From positions 124,001-188,000 of the forward strand of contig NZ_JAUSWH010000010.1 in assembly GCF_030815125.1 (NCBI RefSeq): 64,000 nt of DNA, written 5' to 3'. This document shows, piece by piece, positions 34,743 through 42,850 of the stretch. Numbering within the stretch: position 1 is the first letter of the stretch; the number at the start of each line of letters is the position of its first letter. The DNA is from Allorhizobium paknamense (lineage in GTDB: Bacteria > Pseudomonadota > Alphaproteobacteria > Rhizobiales > Rhizobiaceae). Both the position numbers and the translations under genes were made by a program. The notes beneath the pieces are model-generated. The model was not told the origin of the DNA. It worked only from the letters and a program-made list of their open reading frames with translations, and did not search any database.

Positions 34743-36372
34743 ACCTGAAATCATCCGCACGGCCATGGCCGATGGCACGGAATTGGTGGCGGATCTCTAC
34801 CGGCCCGCCGATGGCGGACCCTATCCCGTGCTGGTGCTGCGGCTGCCCTATGGAAGGGCGGTGGCCTCCACCGTGGTGCTGGCGCATCCGGCCTGGTATG
34901 CGGCACAGGGCTATCTGGTGCTGGTGCAGGATGTGCGTGGCCGGGGTGCCTCCGGGGGCCGTTTTCGTGTTCTGGAGGATGATGTCGACGACGGGGCTGA
35001 GACGCTGGCGCTGGCCGCCGATCTTAAGGGCGGCAATGGTCAGGTCGCCAGCTACGGCTTCAGCTATCACGGCATGAACCAGTTCATGGCGCTGTCCGGT
35101 GCGATCCGCGCCGGAACCCGCCGCCCGGATGCCATGGCGGTCGTCATGGCCGCCTGGAATGTCCGCGATCATTGGGCCTATGAAGGCAATGCCTTCCGTC
35201 TCCAGGAAAATCGCGAATGGGCGCGGCAGATGGCCGTGGAAGTCGCGCGCCGCGCTGGCGATGAAGCGGTCGTCGCCGCTTTGCTTTCTGGCTTTTCGCA
35301 GGCAGAGGCGTCGGATGTCCATCCCGGTCTTTTGCAGCAGGCTTCGGCCTACAGCCATTATGCCGATTGGCTGGCGGATGATGCGGCCTATTGGCGGCGG
35401 GTTTCGCCGGATCACGCCCTTGAGGGCCTTGTGCCGGACCTGCCGGTGCTGCATGTCGGCGGCTGGCATGATGTGATGCTGGAAGGCACGTTTGCCGCCT
35501 TCTCTGCGTTTTCTGCAAAAAGCCGCCAGCAGAGGCTGATGATCGGCCCATGGACGCATATTCCCTGGGGCAGGCACTCCGGTGCGCTGGATTGCGGGCC
35601 TGAAGCGGCTGAAGGCGTCGATCGCGAGATTGTCGGTTTCTTCGATGAGGTGCTGAAGGGGCGCGAACTGGCTCAATCACCTGTCCGGCTTTACGATGCC
35701 GGAAAAGCCGGCTGGCGTGACTTTCCCACCCCACCAGCCGTGGAGACCGTCACACTCTTTCCCGGTTCCAACGGGCGGGCTGCGACCACCAGCCATGATG
35801 GCTGGTTAATGCCAGAGCCACAGCAGGCCTGCACGGATTTTCTGGTGCATGATCCCTGGAGACCGGCACCCGCACATGGCTTGCATCTTGGCGCACCCTA
35901 TGGCTTTGCCGATCGCTGCATGGTCGATGATCGCGCCGATGTCGCCGTCTATACCTCGCCGCCGCTGGCGGAGGCGCTTGTGCTGTGCGGCGCTGCCGAT
36001 CTCGCTGTGAACATCACCAGCGACCGCCCAGGCTTTGACCTCTGCTGCATGCTTTCCATGGTGACGCCGGATGCCCGGGCCATCGCCATCACCGGCGGAT
36101 ATCGCACCCTTCTGAAGGAGGAGAAAAGCCAGCCATTTGCCATGACATTGCGGCCTGCCATGATGACGGTGCCCGCTGGTTACCGCTTGCGCCTTTCGCT
36201 GCAGGCGTCGGCTTTCCCGGCCTTTGCCGTCAATCCCGGCAGCGGACGTCCTGCCCATCAGAGCCCGGCGCAACAGGCCGAGGTGACGACGCTCAGGATC
36301 ATGACAGGCGCAGAGGCGGCAAGCCGCCTGACCCTGCCGATCCTGCCGCCGTCAGGACTGATCTTTGCCTGA
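34726..36372 (+). CDS. CocE/NonD (S15-type) hydrolase
   Basis: Serine hydrolase of 548 residues. The N-terminal alpha/beta domain has the nucleophile in GFSYHGMNQF near residue 108, the acid in HVGGWHDVML near 246 and the histidine in GPWTHIPWGRHSG near 279. A C-terminal jelly-roll domain, typical of X-Pro dipeptidyl peptidases and cocaine esterase, follows (APHG-like and RLRLSLQAS region). It cleaves an ester or amide; in this cassette it may release a side chain. It overlaps the creatininase gene. Confidence 0.87.
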   Translation: MLPVAEPEIIRTAMADGTELVADLYRPADGGPYPVLVLRLPYGRAVASTVVLAHPAWYAAQGYLVLVQDVRGRGASGGRFRVLEDDVDDGAETLALAADLKGGNGQVASYGFSYHGMNQFMALSGAIRAGTRRPDAMAVVMAAWNVRDHWAYEGNAFRLQENREWARQMAVEVARRAGDEAVVAALLSGFSQAEASDVHPGLLQQASAYSHYADWLADDAAYWRRVSPDHALEGLVPDLPVLHVGGWHDVMLEGTFAAFSAFSAKSRQQRLMIGPWTHIPWGRHSGALDCGPEAAEGVDREIVGFFDEVLKGRELAQSPVRLYDAGKAGWRDFPTPPAVETVTLFPGSNGRAATTSHDGWLMPEPQQACTDFLVHDPWRPAPAHGLHLGAPYGFADRCMVDDRADVAVYTSPPLAEALVLCGAADLAVNITSDRPGFDLCCMLSMVTPDARAIAITGGYRTLLKEEKSQPFAMTLRPAMMTVPAGYRLRLSLQASAFPAFAVNPGSGRPAHQSPAQQAEVTTLRIMTGAEAASRLTLPILPPSGLIFA

Positions 36373-36459
36373 CAGTCCGTCCAATAATCGCCGCTAGCCT
36401 GGCGAAAATGGCAATTCTTGAACAGACTGTGAGGGTTTCGTGAAAAGAGGAGTATCGAG

Positions 36460-36942
36460 ATGAGCGACCGGGAGACGCACTTGCTGCGGCGCTGCTTTGA
36501 ATTGGCTAAGGCGGCGCAAGCCCATGGCAATATGCCTTTCGGCGCGCTCCTGGCCGGGCCGGATGGGGAGGTCCTGATCGAGCGGGAAAACGGCTATTAT
36601 CCTGATCGGGATGCGACAGCCCATGCCGAGCGGCTTGTGGCGACCGAGGCCTCGAAAGCCTATTGCGAGCCTTATCTCGCCACCTGCACGCTCTACAGTT
36701 CGGCGGAGCCCTGCGCCATGTGTGCCGGGGCCATCTATTGGACGGGGATTGGCCGGGTGGTCTATGGCCTTTCCGAGACACGGCTCAGGCAGATGACTGG
36801 CGACCATCCCGATAATCCCACCATGGACATGCCCTGCCGTGCGGTTTTCGCGGCCGGTCAGAAAACCATTACGGTCGAAGGCCCATGCCTTGAAGACGAA
36901 GCAGCCGTCCTGCATCAGGGCGCCTGGGAGCAAACATCATGA
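36460..36942 (+). CDS. Nucleobase/nucleoside-type zinc deaminase
   Basis: CDA-superfamily deaminase of 160 residues. The zinc site is TAHAERL near residue 52 (His and catalytic Glu) and SAEPCAMCAGAIYWTG near residue 85 (two Cys). The order HAE...PCxxC and overall length fit guanine, cytosine or tRNA-adenosine deaminase relatives, with guanine deaminase-like enzymes closest by eye. A clear GAGGAG precedes the start. Its stop overlaps the next gene (ATGA). In context it likely removes an exocyclic amino group from a heterocycle. Confidence 0.87.
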   Translation: MSDRETHLLRRCFELAKAAQAHGNMPFGALLAGPDGEVLIERENGYYPDRDATAHAERLVATEASKAYCEPYLATCTLYSSAEPCAMCAGAIYWTGIGRVVYGLSETRLRQMTGDHPDNPTMDMPCRAVFAAGQKTITVEGPCLEDEAAVLHQGAWEQTS

Positions 36943-37991
36943 CCGCTCTTTCCCTCTCGTTTCCGCCGGAAGCCGAGGCCCTGCTGGCTGAAATGCCGGA
37001 CTGGGGATCGGAATTTGACCGGACCTTCGCCAATCACGCGCCGATGGTGCTGACCGCGCTGGCGCGGATTGGCGGTACACCGCAGCAAATGCGCGGTTTT
37101 TTCGATCATTACCGTGCCTCAAAGAGGTTGCGTCCCTTCGCAGCACCCGTGCTGGCGCTGAACGATGCCACCTGGTCCTCTGCCATCGGTCATCGGGATC
37201 GGGAGCCGGATCTGCGCCTCTTTTTCAGCCGCAAGGTGTCGGAACTTGGCATCGAGGGGGCTTTGCGGCAGTTTCTGCCTATTCTCGCCCCGGGTGTTGC
37301 CGCCAGCGCCTTTCATGCCCTGATGCGCACGGCCTATGGCGTGTTGCGGGGCAGTGAGGCGGATATTGCCGTTGCGCTTGCCTATTGGGCGGCCACTTTT
37401 CTCGCCCTGCCACCTGCAACGGCTGCCGCGCCGCTGACCGATGATCCGGCCGAGGTGCTGCGGCGGGTCTGCGAAATCGAGCCGCTGCACCACCTTACCC
37501 TGCATGAATTGCTCTGGCAGAACATCCGCGATGCCACGGCAATGGCGGAATTTCAGCCGGTTGTCGATTGGCTGGCAATCGATGATTGGACGATGGCGCG
37601 AATGGCGGCGGTTGCGGTCCGGGTATTTGCGGCCACCCAGCATTTCGCGGCGCTGCATGTGGTGACCGGCCTTCACTGGATCCGCCTTGTAGCGCCCTAT
37701 TGTTCGAAGGAGACGTTGGAGACGATGCTGCGGGTCTTCTGGCAGGCCATTGCTGCCTTGATGCCGGAAATGGGCTTTCCCGTGCTGCCGGATGAAGCGG
37801 TGATCGAGCGCTGGCGCGGGCTGGATGCGCCGGACTGGGCTGACATCCATGCCGCAGCGGCTGCCAGTTTCGATGAGCATGACATCAGCCTTGCCTTCTC
37901 CGCATCGGAAGAGATGGTGATCTATGGCGATCCGCTGTATCGCGTTGCTGCCGCCAGACGGCTTGGCCTGATGGGAGACTACCGCCGATGA
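36939..37991 (+). CDS. Questin-oxidase-family protein
   Basis: Protein of 350 residues, largely helical, matching by eye the questin oxidase/DUF4243 family: FHALMRTAYGVLRGSEADIA with YWAATF near residue 130, and HFAALHVVTGLHWIRLVAPY near residue 232. The fungal founder carries out a Baeyer-Villiger-like ring opening of an anthraquinone; bacterial members are largely uncharacterised. Several conserved histidines lie in the helices (HHLTLHELLW, LHVVTGLHW). No cofactor motif is visible. It overlaps both neighbours by 4 bp, so it is an integral part of the cassette. Confidence 0.65.
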   Translation: MTALSLSFPPEAEALLAEMPDWGSEFDRTFANHAPMVLTALARIGGTPQQMRGFFDHYRASKRLRPFAAPVLALNDATWSSAIGHRDREPDLRLFFSRKVSELGIEGALRQFLPILAPGVAASAFHALMRTAYGVLRGSEADIAVALAYWAATFLALPPATAAAPLTDDPAEVLRRVCEIEPLHHLTLHELLWQNIRDATAMAEFQPVVDWLAIDDWTMARMAAVAVRVFAATQHFAALHVVTGLHWIRLVAPYCSKETLETMLRVFWQAIAALMPEMGFPVLPDEAVIERWRGLDAPDWADIHAAAAASFDEHDISLAFSASEEMVIYGDPLYRVAAARRLGLMGDYRR

Positions 37992-39514
37992 GCGAGGAAA
38001 AAACCGGAGCCGGTGCCGATTGCATCATTGAGGCGGGAACGGTGATGACGGGGCTTGCCGCAGATGGCCGGATGCAGTTGCGCCATGATGTCGGCATCCG
38101 CGTGGAGAAGGGCATGATCGCCCAGATCGGCCCGCTCGAAGCCGTCGGCTATGGCAATGATCACTTGCCGCGTCATGGCTCAGCGGCGATGATCGCCATG
38201 CCGGGCCTCGTCAACAGCCATCATCATTTCGGCCTGACGCCGCTGATGATGGGCGTTCCCTTCGCGCCGCTTGAGCTTTGGCTGCCGCGCTTCAGGGCCA
38301 TGCGCCCGGTCGGGCCAAGGCTCGATACGCTCTATGCCGCTATCGAAATGCTGGAGAGCGGCACCACGACTGTGCATCATATCGCCAGCGGGCTCACCGG
38401 CACGCCGGAGGCGTGGGAAAGCAGCACCGATGCCGTGCTCGGCGCCTATCAGGAAATCGGCATGCGCACCGGCTATTCCTTCATGATGCGTGACCGCAAT
38501 GTCCTGGCCTATGAACCGGATAGCGCGATTCTCGCGGGCCTGCCCGCCGATCTGGCGGACTGGCTGAAGCCGAGGCTGGCCGCCGCCGATGTGCCGACGG
38601 CGGAGTACATGGCCTTCTTCAAGGCCAGCCGGGCAAAATGGCAGGAGCGCAATCCGCTGACGCTTCGCCATCATCTCGCTCCCGCCAATCTGCACTGGTG
38701 CAGCGATGACAGCCTGCAGATGATCTTCGAGACGGCGCGTGCTTCCGGTGCCAATGTTCATATGCATTTGCTGGAGACGAAACGGCAGGCGGGTTTTGCC
38801 CGCGCCCGCTATGGCCGTTCGGCTGTCGAACATCTGGCGGCGCTGGGCTGCCTGGGGCCGGAACTGACCATCGGCCATGGCAACTGGGCCTCAGAAAGCG
38901 ATCTCGACCTGCTCGCCGATTGCGGTTGCATGGTCTGCCACAATGCAAGCTCGGGCCTGCGGCTCGGCAGCGGCATCGCACCGGTCAATGCCATGCGTCG
39001 GCGCGGTATTCCTGTAGCGCTCGGCATCGATCAGTCCAATCTGGCCGATGACCGGGATATGTTGCTGGAGATGAAACTCGTCTGGGCTCTTCATCGCGGC
39101 ACGGATCTGTTCAACGACAGGCCTGATGCCGCAGCGGTGCTGCAAATGGCGACCGAACATGGCGCGCGCAGCACCGGCTATGGCGGCATGGTGGGACGGC
39201 TGGAGCCGGGGCAGCGCGCGGATATCGTGCTATTGAAGAGGGAGAGCGTCGCGCGGCCTTATCTCCATCCGGATACGCCGGTCAGCGAGGCAGTGCTGCA
39301 TCGGGCCATGAAGGATGCCGTGCATCAGGTCTTCGTGGAGGGCCATAAGCTGGTGGATGGCGGGCGCGTCGTTTCCATCGATCGAGACGCGGTTTTGCGG
39401 GAGATTGCCGAACGCCTTGCCCAGCCGGAAACGGCATCGGAACAGGAGGCGAGCCGGATGGTTGCGCGCCTGATGCCTGCCCTCGAGCAGGTCCATCGCG
39501 ATCATCCCCTCTAG
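37988..39514 (+). CDS. Amidohydrolase, AtzB/TrzN-type deaminase
   Basis: Metal-dependent hydrolase of 508 residues. GLVNSHHHFGLTP near residue 75 is the first metal site; later HMHLLE (~257), TIGHGNW (~297) and an acidic residue in ALGIDQSNLADD (~345) complete the TIM-barrel site. Relatives remove amino or chloro groups from triazines, guanine or pterins. It ends the cassette. The stop TAG is shared with the first bases of the repeat at 39513. Confidence 0.87.
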   Translation: MSEEKTGAGADCIIEAGTVMTGLAADGRMQLRHDVGIRVEKGMIAQIGPLEAVGYGNDHLPRHGSAAMIAMPGLVNSHHHFGLTPLMMGVPFAPLELWLPRFRAMRPVGPRLDTLYAAIEMLESGTTTVHHIASGLTGTPEAWESSTDAVLGAYQEIGMRTGYSFMMRDRNVLAYEPDSAILAGLPADLADWLKPRLAAADVPTAEYMAFFKASRAKWQERNPLTLRHHLAPANLHWCSDDSLQMIFETARASGANVHMHLLETKRQAGFARARYGRSAVEHLAALGCLGPELTIGHGNWASESDLDLLADCGCMVCHNASSGLRLGSGIAPVNAMRRRGIPVALGIDQSNLADDRDMLLEMKLVWALHRGTDLFNDRPDAAAVLQMATEHGARSTGYGGMVGRLEPGQRADIVLLKRESVARPYLHPDTPVSEAVLHRAMKDAVHQVFVEGHKLVDGGRVVSIDRDAVLREIAERLAQPETASEQEASRMVARLMPALEQVHRDHPL

Positions 39515-39655
39515 GGTGTGTGGACATTCGGCTTTGGGCGTGGCGAAAACGGTGATTTTCGAGAACCGGAGCGGAGTGTACTTGAGTACATGAGCACCGG
39601 AAGCGCAGGAAATTGCCGTTTGCAGCCCGCTCAAGGGCGAATGTCCACACACCCT
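39513..39655. repeat. TA-flanked MITE-like element, copy 1
   Basis: About 143 bp bounded by TA on both sides, with near-perfect terminal inverted repeats GGGTGTGTGGACATTC and GAATGTCCACACACCC. A second copy lies at 59741-59885. The TA flanks fit a target-site duplication such as made by IS630/mariner-type transposases (inference). Its left edge provides the TAG stop of the amidohydrolase. Confidence 0.7.
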
Positions 39656-39676
39656 AATGCGTTGCCACCCGCTTAT

Positions 39677-39693
39677 GGTATACATGTATAGAC
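39677..39693. promoter_or_regulatory. HutC-type operator before the SDR
   Basis: GGTATACATGTATAGAC lies 43 bp before the SDR start and shares CATGTATAGACAT with the site at 40605-40622. The GTNTA...TANAC form is the one known for HutC-subfamily GntR regulators, and such a regulator is encoded at 42110. Confidence 0.55.
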
Positions 39694-39735
39694 ATACAGA
39701 AGGTCCCGTGATTTTATCCCGAAAACAGGGGTATC

Positions 39736-40506
39736 ATGATGCATTCCATGTTCGACCTTACCGGCAGGACGGCGCTTGTCACCGGGGCCAGCCGGGGTCT
39801 TGGCCAGTGGATCGCCGTGGCGCTGGCTGAGGCCGGGGCCGATGTCTGCATCACGGCCCGCAGTGAAGCTTCCCTTGCCGAAACGCGACAGAAGATCGAG
39901 GTGCTGGGGCGGTCCTGCCAGACCCTGGCGCAGGACGTGACCGATATCGCTTCCATCGACACGGCGCTTTCCAGTGTCCGATCCGGCAGCGGCACGCTCG
40001 ATATTCTGGTCAATAATGCGGGCTATGAACAGGTTTCGCCGTCGCTGGATGTGGATGAGGACACCTGGGACCGGATCGTAGGGACCAATCTGAAGGGTGC
40101 CTTCTTCTGGTCTCAGGCTGCAGCACGGCGCATGGCAGGGCAGGCCGCAGGCGGCTGCATCATCAATCTCTGTTCGCTGACGTCCTATGTCGGCATTCCG
40201 ACCGCGGTGCCTTACGGCTCATCGAAATCCGGCCTGCTTGGCATGACGCGCGCCCTGTCGGCGGAATGGGCTGCCCACGGCATCCGCGTCAATGCCGTCG
40301 CGCCCGGCTATTTTCGCACCGCGATGACGGACGTGTTTTATCAGGATGAGGGCTGGACGGCCAAAATGCTCGACAAGATCCCGCAAAAACGCTTCGGCGC
40401 GGCCTCCGACATTGGCGGTGCGGTGGTGTTTCTGGCGAGCGATGCCGCAGCCTATATTACGGGTCAATGCATTCCGGTGGACGGCGGCTTTCTGGCATCG
40501 ATCTGA
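39736..40506 (+). CDS. SDR-family oxidoreductase
   Basis: Classical SDR of 256 residues with TGASRGLG near residue 17, NNAGYE, serine in LCSLTS and YGSSKSG, closing CIPVDGGFLASI. It resembles gluconate 5-dehydrogenase/FabG-type enzymes and should reduce or oxidise a secondary alcohol. An ATG two codons later (39739) is an alternative start. It is the first gene under the HutC-type operators and has its own upstream site. Confidence 0.88.
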   Translation: MMHSMFDLTGRTALVTGASRGLGQWIAVALAEAGADVCITARSEASLAETRQKIEVLGRSCQTLAQDVTDIASIDTALSSVRSGSGTLDILVNNAGYEQVSPSLDVDEDTWDRIVGTNLKGAFFWSQAAARRMAGQAAGGCIINLCSLTSYVGIPTAVPYGSSKSGLLGMTRALSAEWAAHGIRVNAVAPGYFRTAMTDVFYQDEGWTAKMLDKIPQKRFGAASDIGGAVVFLASDAAAYITGQCIPVDGGFLASI

Positions 40507-40732
40507 GTGTTGTCCCTGAAAAGCGGGAACCGGTTTTCCGTCCGCAAACACGCAGAATTCTCGCCATGACATGGCGGCTTGACAGCCTCACGCTCTCGAA
40601 TAAGGTCTATGCATGTATAGACATCTATAGACGGGTAGAGAGCAAGACGGGAACAGACTTTCCCGGAAACGTTCGTCCAGGATGGATGATGCGCATTGCC
40701 GATCAATCGTCGGCGTAAGGAAGGTAAGCAGC
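40507..40732 (+). promoter_or_regulatory. Intergenic region with HutC operator and repeat fragments
   Basis: GTCTATGCATGTATAGAC (40605-40622) is an 18-bp inverted repeat with 6-bp arms, followed by a further TCTATAGAC. Fragments resembling the genome's GCATTTCC/GGAAA repeat flank it (CCGGTTTTCCGTCCGCAAA near 40532 and TTTCCCGGAAAC near 40660). GGAAGG precedes the next start. A second promoter here is likely. Confidence 0.55.
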
Positions 40733-42061
40733 ATGGCCAAGGTCACGTTTCACGACTATTCGACGCTGAGCCCGGAGGAAAAGCGGGCGCTGCTGCGCCG
40801 CTCCGAAACCGACCTTTCCGGCTTCATGGAAAAGGTGACGCCGATCCTGGAGGCGGTGCGTCTGGAGGGTGACCGGGCTGTGGCCCGCTTCGGCCGCGAG
40901 CTGGACAAGGCCGACGTGACGGAAGCGACGATCAAGGTCACGGAAGCCGAGTTCGACGAGGCGTTCACGCTGGTCGGGGCGGATGTAATCGAGGCCATTA
41001 CCTTCGGGATCGACAATATCCGGCATTTCCACGAGGAGCAGAAGCCGGAAGCCATGTGGCTGAAGGAAATCAAGCCGGGCGCCTTTGCCGGTGACCGCTT
41101 CACCCCGATCAAATCCGTGGCGCTTTATGTGCCGCGCGGCAAGGGGTCCTTTCCCTCCGTGACGATGATGACCTCCGTGCCCGCCGTGGTGGCGGGCGTG
41201 CCCGAGCTTGCCATCGTCACGCCGCCCGCACCCGATGGCCGCGTCGATGCCGCGACGCTGGTTGCGGCACGGCTTGCCGGGGTGGAAACCGTCTACAAGG
41301 TGGGCGGCGCGCAGGCTGTTGCCGCGGTTGCCTATGGCACGGAGACGATCAAGCCGGCGCTGAAGATCGTCGGGCCGGGCAGCCCCTGGGTCGTGGCCGC
41401 CAAGCGATGCCTTGCCGGTATCATCGACACCGGCCTTCCCGCCGGTCCTTCCGAAGCGATCATTTTCGCCGATGACACCGTGCATGGCGGCCTTGCCGCC
41501 CTGGATCTGCTGATCGAAGCCGAGCACGGGCCGGATTCCTCCGCCTATCTCGTCACCCACAGCCGCCGTGTGGCCGAAGAGGCGCTGGCTGCCTTGCCTG
41601 AGCACTGGGCGCGAATGACCGAGCAGCGGGTGGATTTCTCCAGTCGCGTGCTGTCGGGCACCTGCGGCGGTATCATTCTCACCTCGTCGGTCGAGGAAAG
41701 CTATGACTTCGTCAATTCCTACGCGCCGGAACATCTGGAAATCCTCTCCCAGGATGCCTTCGCCCATCTCGGCCACATCACCGAAGCCGCTGAAATCCTG
41801 ATGGGGCCGCACACGCCGGTCAGCATTGCCAATTTCTGCCTCGGCCCGAACGCCGTGCTGCCCACCAGCCGTTGGGCCAGAACCTTCGGGCCGCTGTCCG
41901 TCACCGATTTCGTCAAGCGAAGCTCGATCGGTTATGTCACGGCGCCTGCCTATCCGGAATTTGCCAAGCGTGCCCATAAGCTTGCCGAATATGAGGGCTT
42001 TTCCTCGCACGCCCATGCCGTTTCCGCCGTGCGTGACACCTATCTGCCGAAGCGGGGCTGA
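40733..42061 (+). CDS. HisD-family dehydrogenase with altered metal site
   Basis: Protein of 442 residues in the histidinol-dehydrogenase family: YVPRGKGSFPSVTMM, KVGGAQAVAAVAYGT and VGPGSPWV are well conserved, and the catalytic Glu-His is in APEHLEIL. By eye, the usual zinc glutamine in SQAEHGPDS is glutamate (IEAEHGPDS), the aspartate of GDY is asparagine (SIANF) and NHVLPT reads NAVLPT; the C-terminal histidine (EGFSSHAHA) remains. It is therefore a divergent catabolic branch, distinct from the one at 22217. The ATG at 40733 has GGAAGG upstream. It precedes the HutC-type regulator by 48 bp. Confidence 0.85.
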   Translation: MAKVTFHDYSTLSPEEKRALLRRSETDLSGFMEKVTPILEAVRLEGDRAVARFGRELDKADVTEATIKVTEAEFDEAFTLVGADVIEAITFGIDNIRHFHEEQKPEAMWLKEIKPGAFAGDRFTPIKSVALYVPRGKGSFPSVTMMTSVPAVVAGVPELAIVTPPAPDGRVDAATLVAARLAGVETVYKVGGAQAVAAVAYGTETIKPALKIVGPGSPWVVAAKRCLAGIIDTGLPAGPSEAIIFADDTVHGGLAALDLLIEAEHGPDSSAYLVTHSRRVAEEALAALPEHWARMTEQRVDFSSRVLSGTCGGIILTSSVEESYDFVNSYAPEHLEILSQDAFAHLGHITEAAEILMGPHTPVSIANFCLGPNAVLPTSRWARTFGPLSVTDFVKRSSIGYVTAPAYPEFAKRAHKLAEYEGFSSHAHAVSAVRDTYLPKRG

Positions 42062-42109
42062 CATGGGGAGATCATTTTTCTCGCCAATGTCCATAAACCC
42101 TAGACGGAA

Positions 42110-42850
42110 GTGCGTGAATTGACCGGTCTTTCGAAGGATGCGTTGCCGCTGTACGAGAAGGTCAAGGACTTCGTTCTTGACAATATCGGCAATGGCAACT
42201 GGCCGCACAACGAAAAACTGCCGTCCGAGCATGAGCTGACATTCTCGCTGGGGGTTTCACGCATGACGGTGCACCGTGCGCTTCGGGAACTGACGGCGGA
42301 AGGCCATCTCAGGCGTGTTCAGGGTGTCGGGACGTTCGTTTCGCCGCCGAAGGCGCAATCCACCCTGATCGAAATCAGTAGTATCGTCAGCGAGATCAAG
42401 GCACGGGGCAGCCGTCATCGTGCCGACGTGATCACGCTGGAGCGGATCGAAGCATCCGACCCGATGCTGACGAAGGCCTTTGAATTTCCGGCGCCGCAGC
42501 CTGTCGATCATTCGGTGATCGTGCATTATGAAAACGAGATGCCGGTGCAGTTGGAAGAGCGATATGTCAACCCGCAGCTGGTGAAGAACTATCTTGCTCA
42601 GGATTTCACCTCCGCCGCGACCTATGACTATCTGCAGCACAGCACGCCGCTCACCGAGGTCGAGCATCTGATCAGCGCGGTTCCGGCCAGCGAGCGGCAC
42701 GCCCGGCTGCTGCATATCCGCGAACGTGACAGTTGCCTCGTGCTGAACCGCAAAACCTGGACCGGCCAGACGGTCGCCACCGTCAATATCTTCACCTATG
42801 TCGGCAGCCGCTACAGCCTGGGCAGCCGTTACCTGCCACCACACAAATGA
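42110..42850 (+). CDS. GntR-family regulator, HutC subfamily
   Basis: Repressor-type protein of 246 residues. The winged helix is at about residues 15-80: LPSEHELTFSLGVSRMTVHR and EGHLRRVQGVGTFV. The C-terminal UTRA effector domain follows, ending ATVNIFTYVGSRYSLGSRY. It is very like HutC, the urocanate-responsive repressor of histidine use, but no hutH/U/I/G genes are nearby. The start is GTG at 42110. Its stop overlaps the kinase gene. Operators that fit its family are upstream of 39736 and 40733. The ligand may be an intermediate of this pathway. Confidence 0.87.
   Translation: MRELTGLSKDALPLYEKVKDFVLDNIGNGNWPHNEKLPSEHELTFSLGVSRMTVHRALRELTAEGHLRRVQGVGTFVSPPKAQSTLIEISSIVSEIKARGSRHRADVITLERIEASDPMLTKAFEFPAPQPVDHSVIVHYENEMPVQLEERYVNPQLVKNYLAQDFTSAATYDYLQHSTPLTEVEHLISAVPASERHARLLHIRERDSCLVLNRKTWTGQTVATVNIFTYVGSRYSLGSRYLPPHK

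Noticed and set aside
40703..42232. A 509-codon open frame on the minus strand
   Set aside because: Antisense to the HisD-like and HutC-type genes; His/Gly/Arg-rich shadow with no motif or ribosome-binding site.
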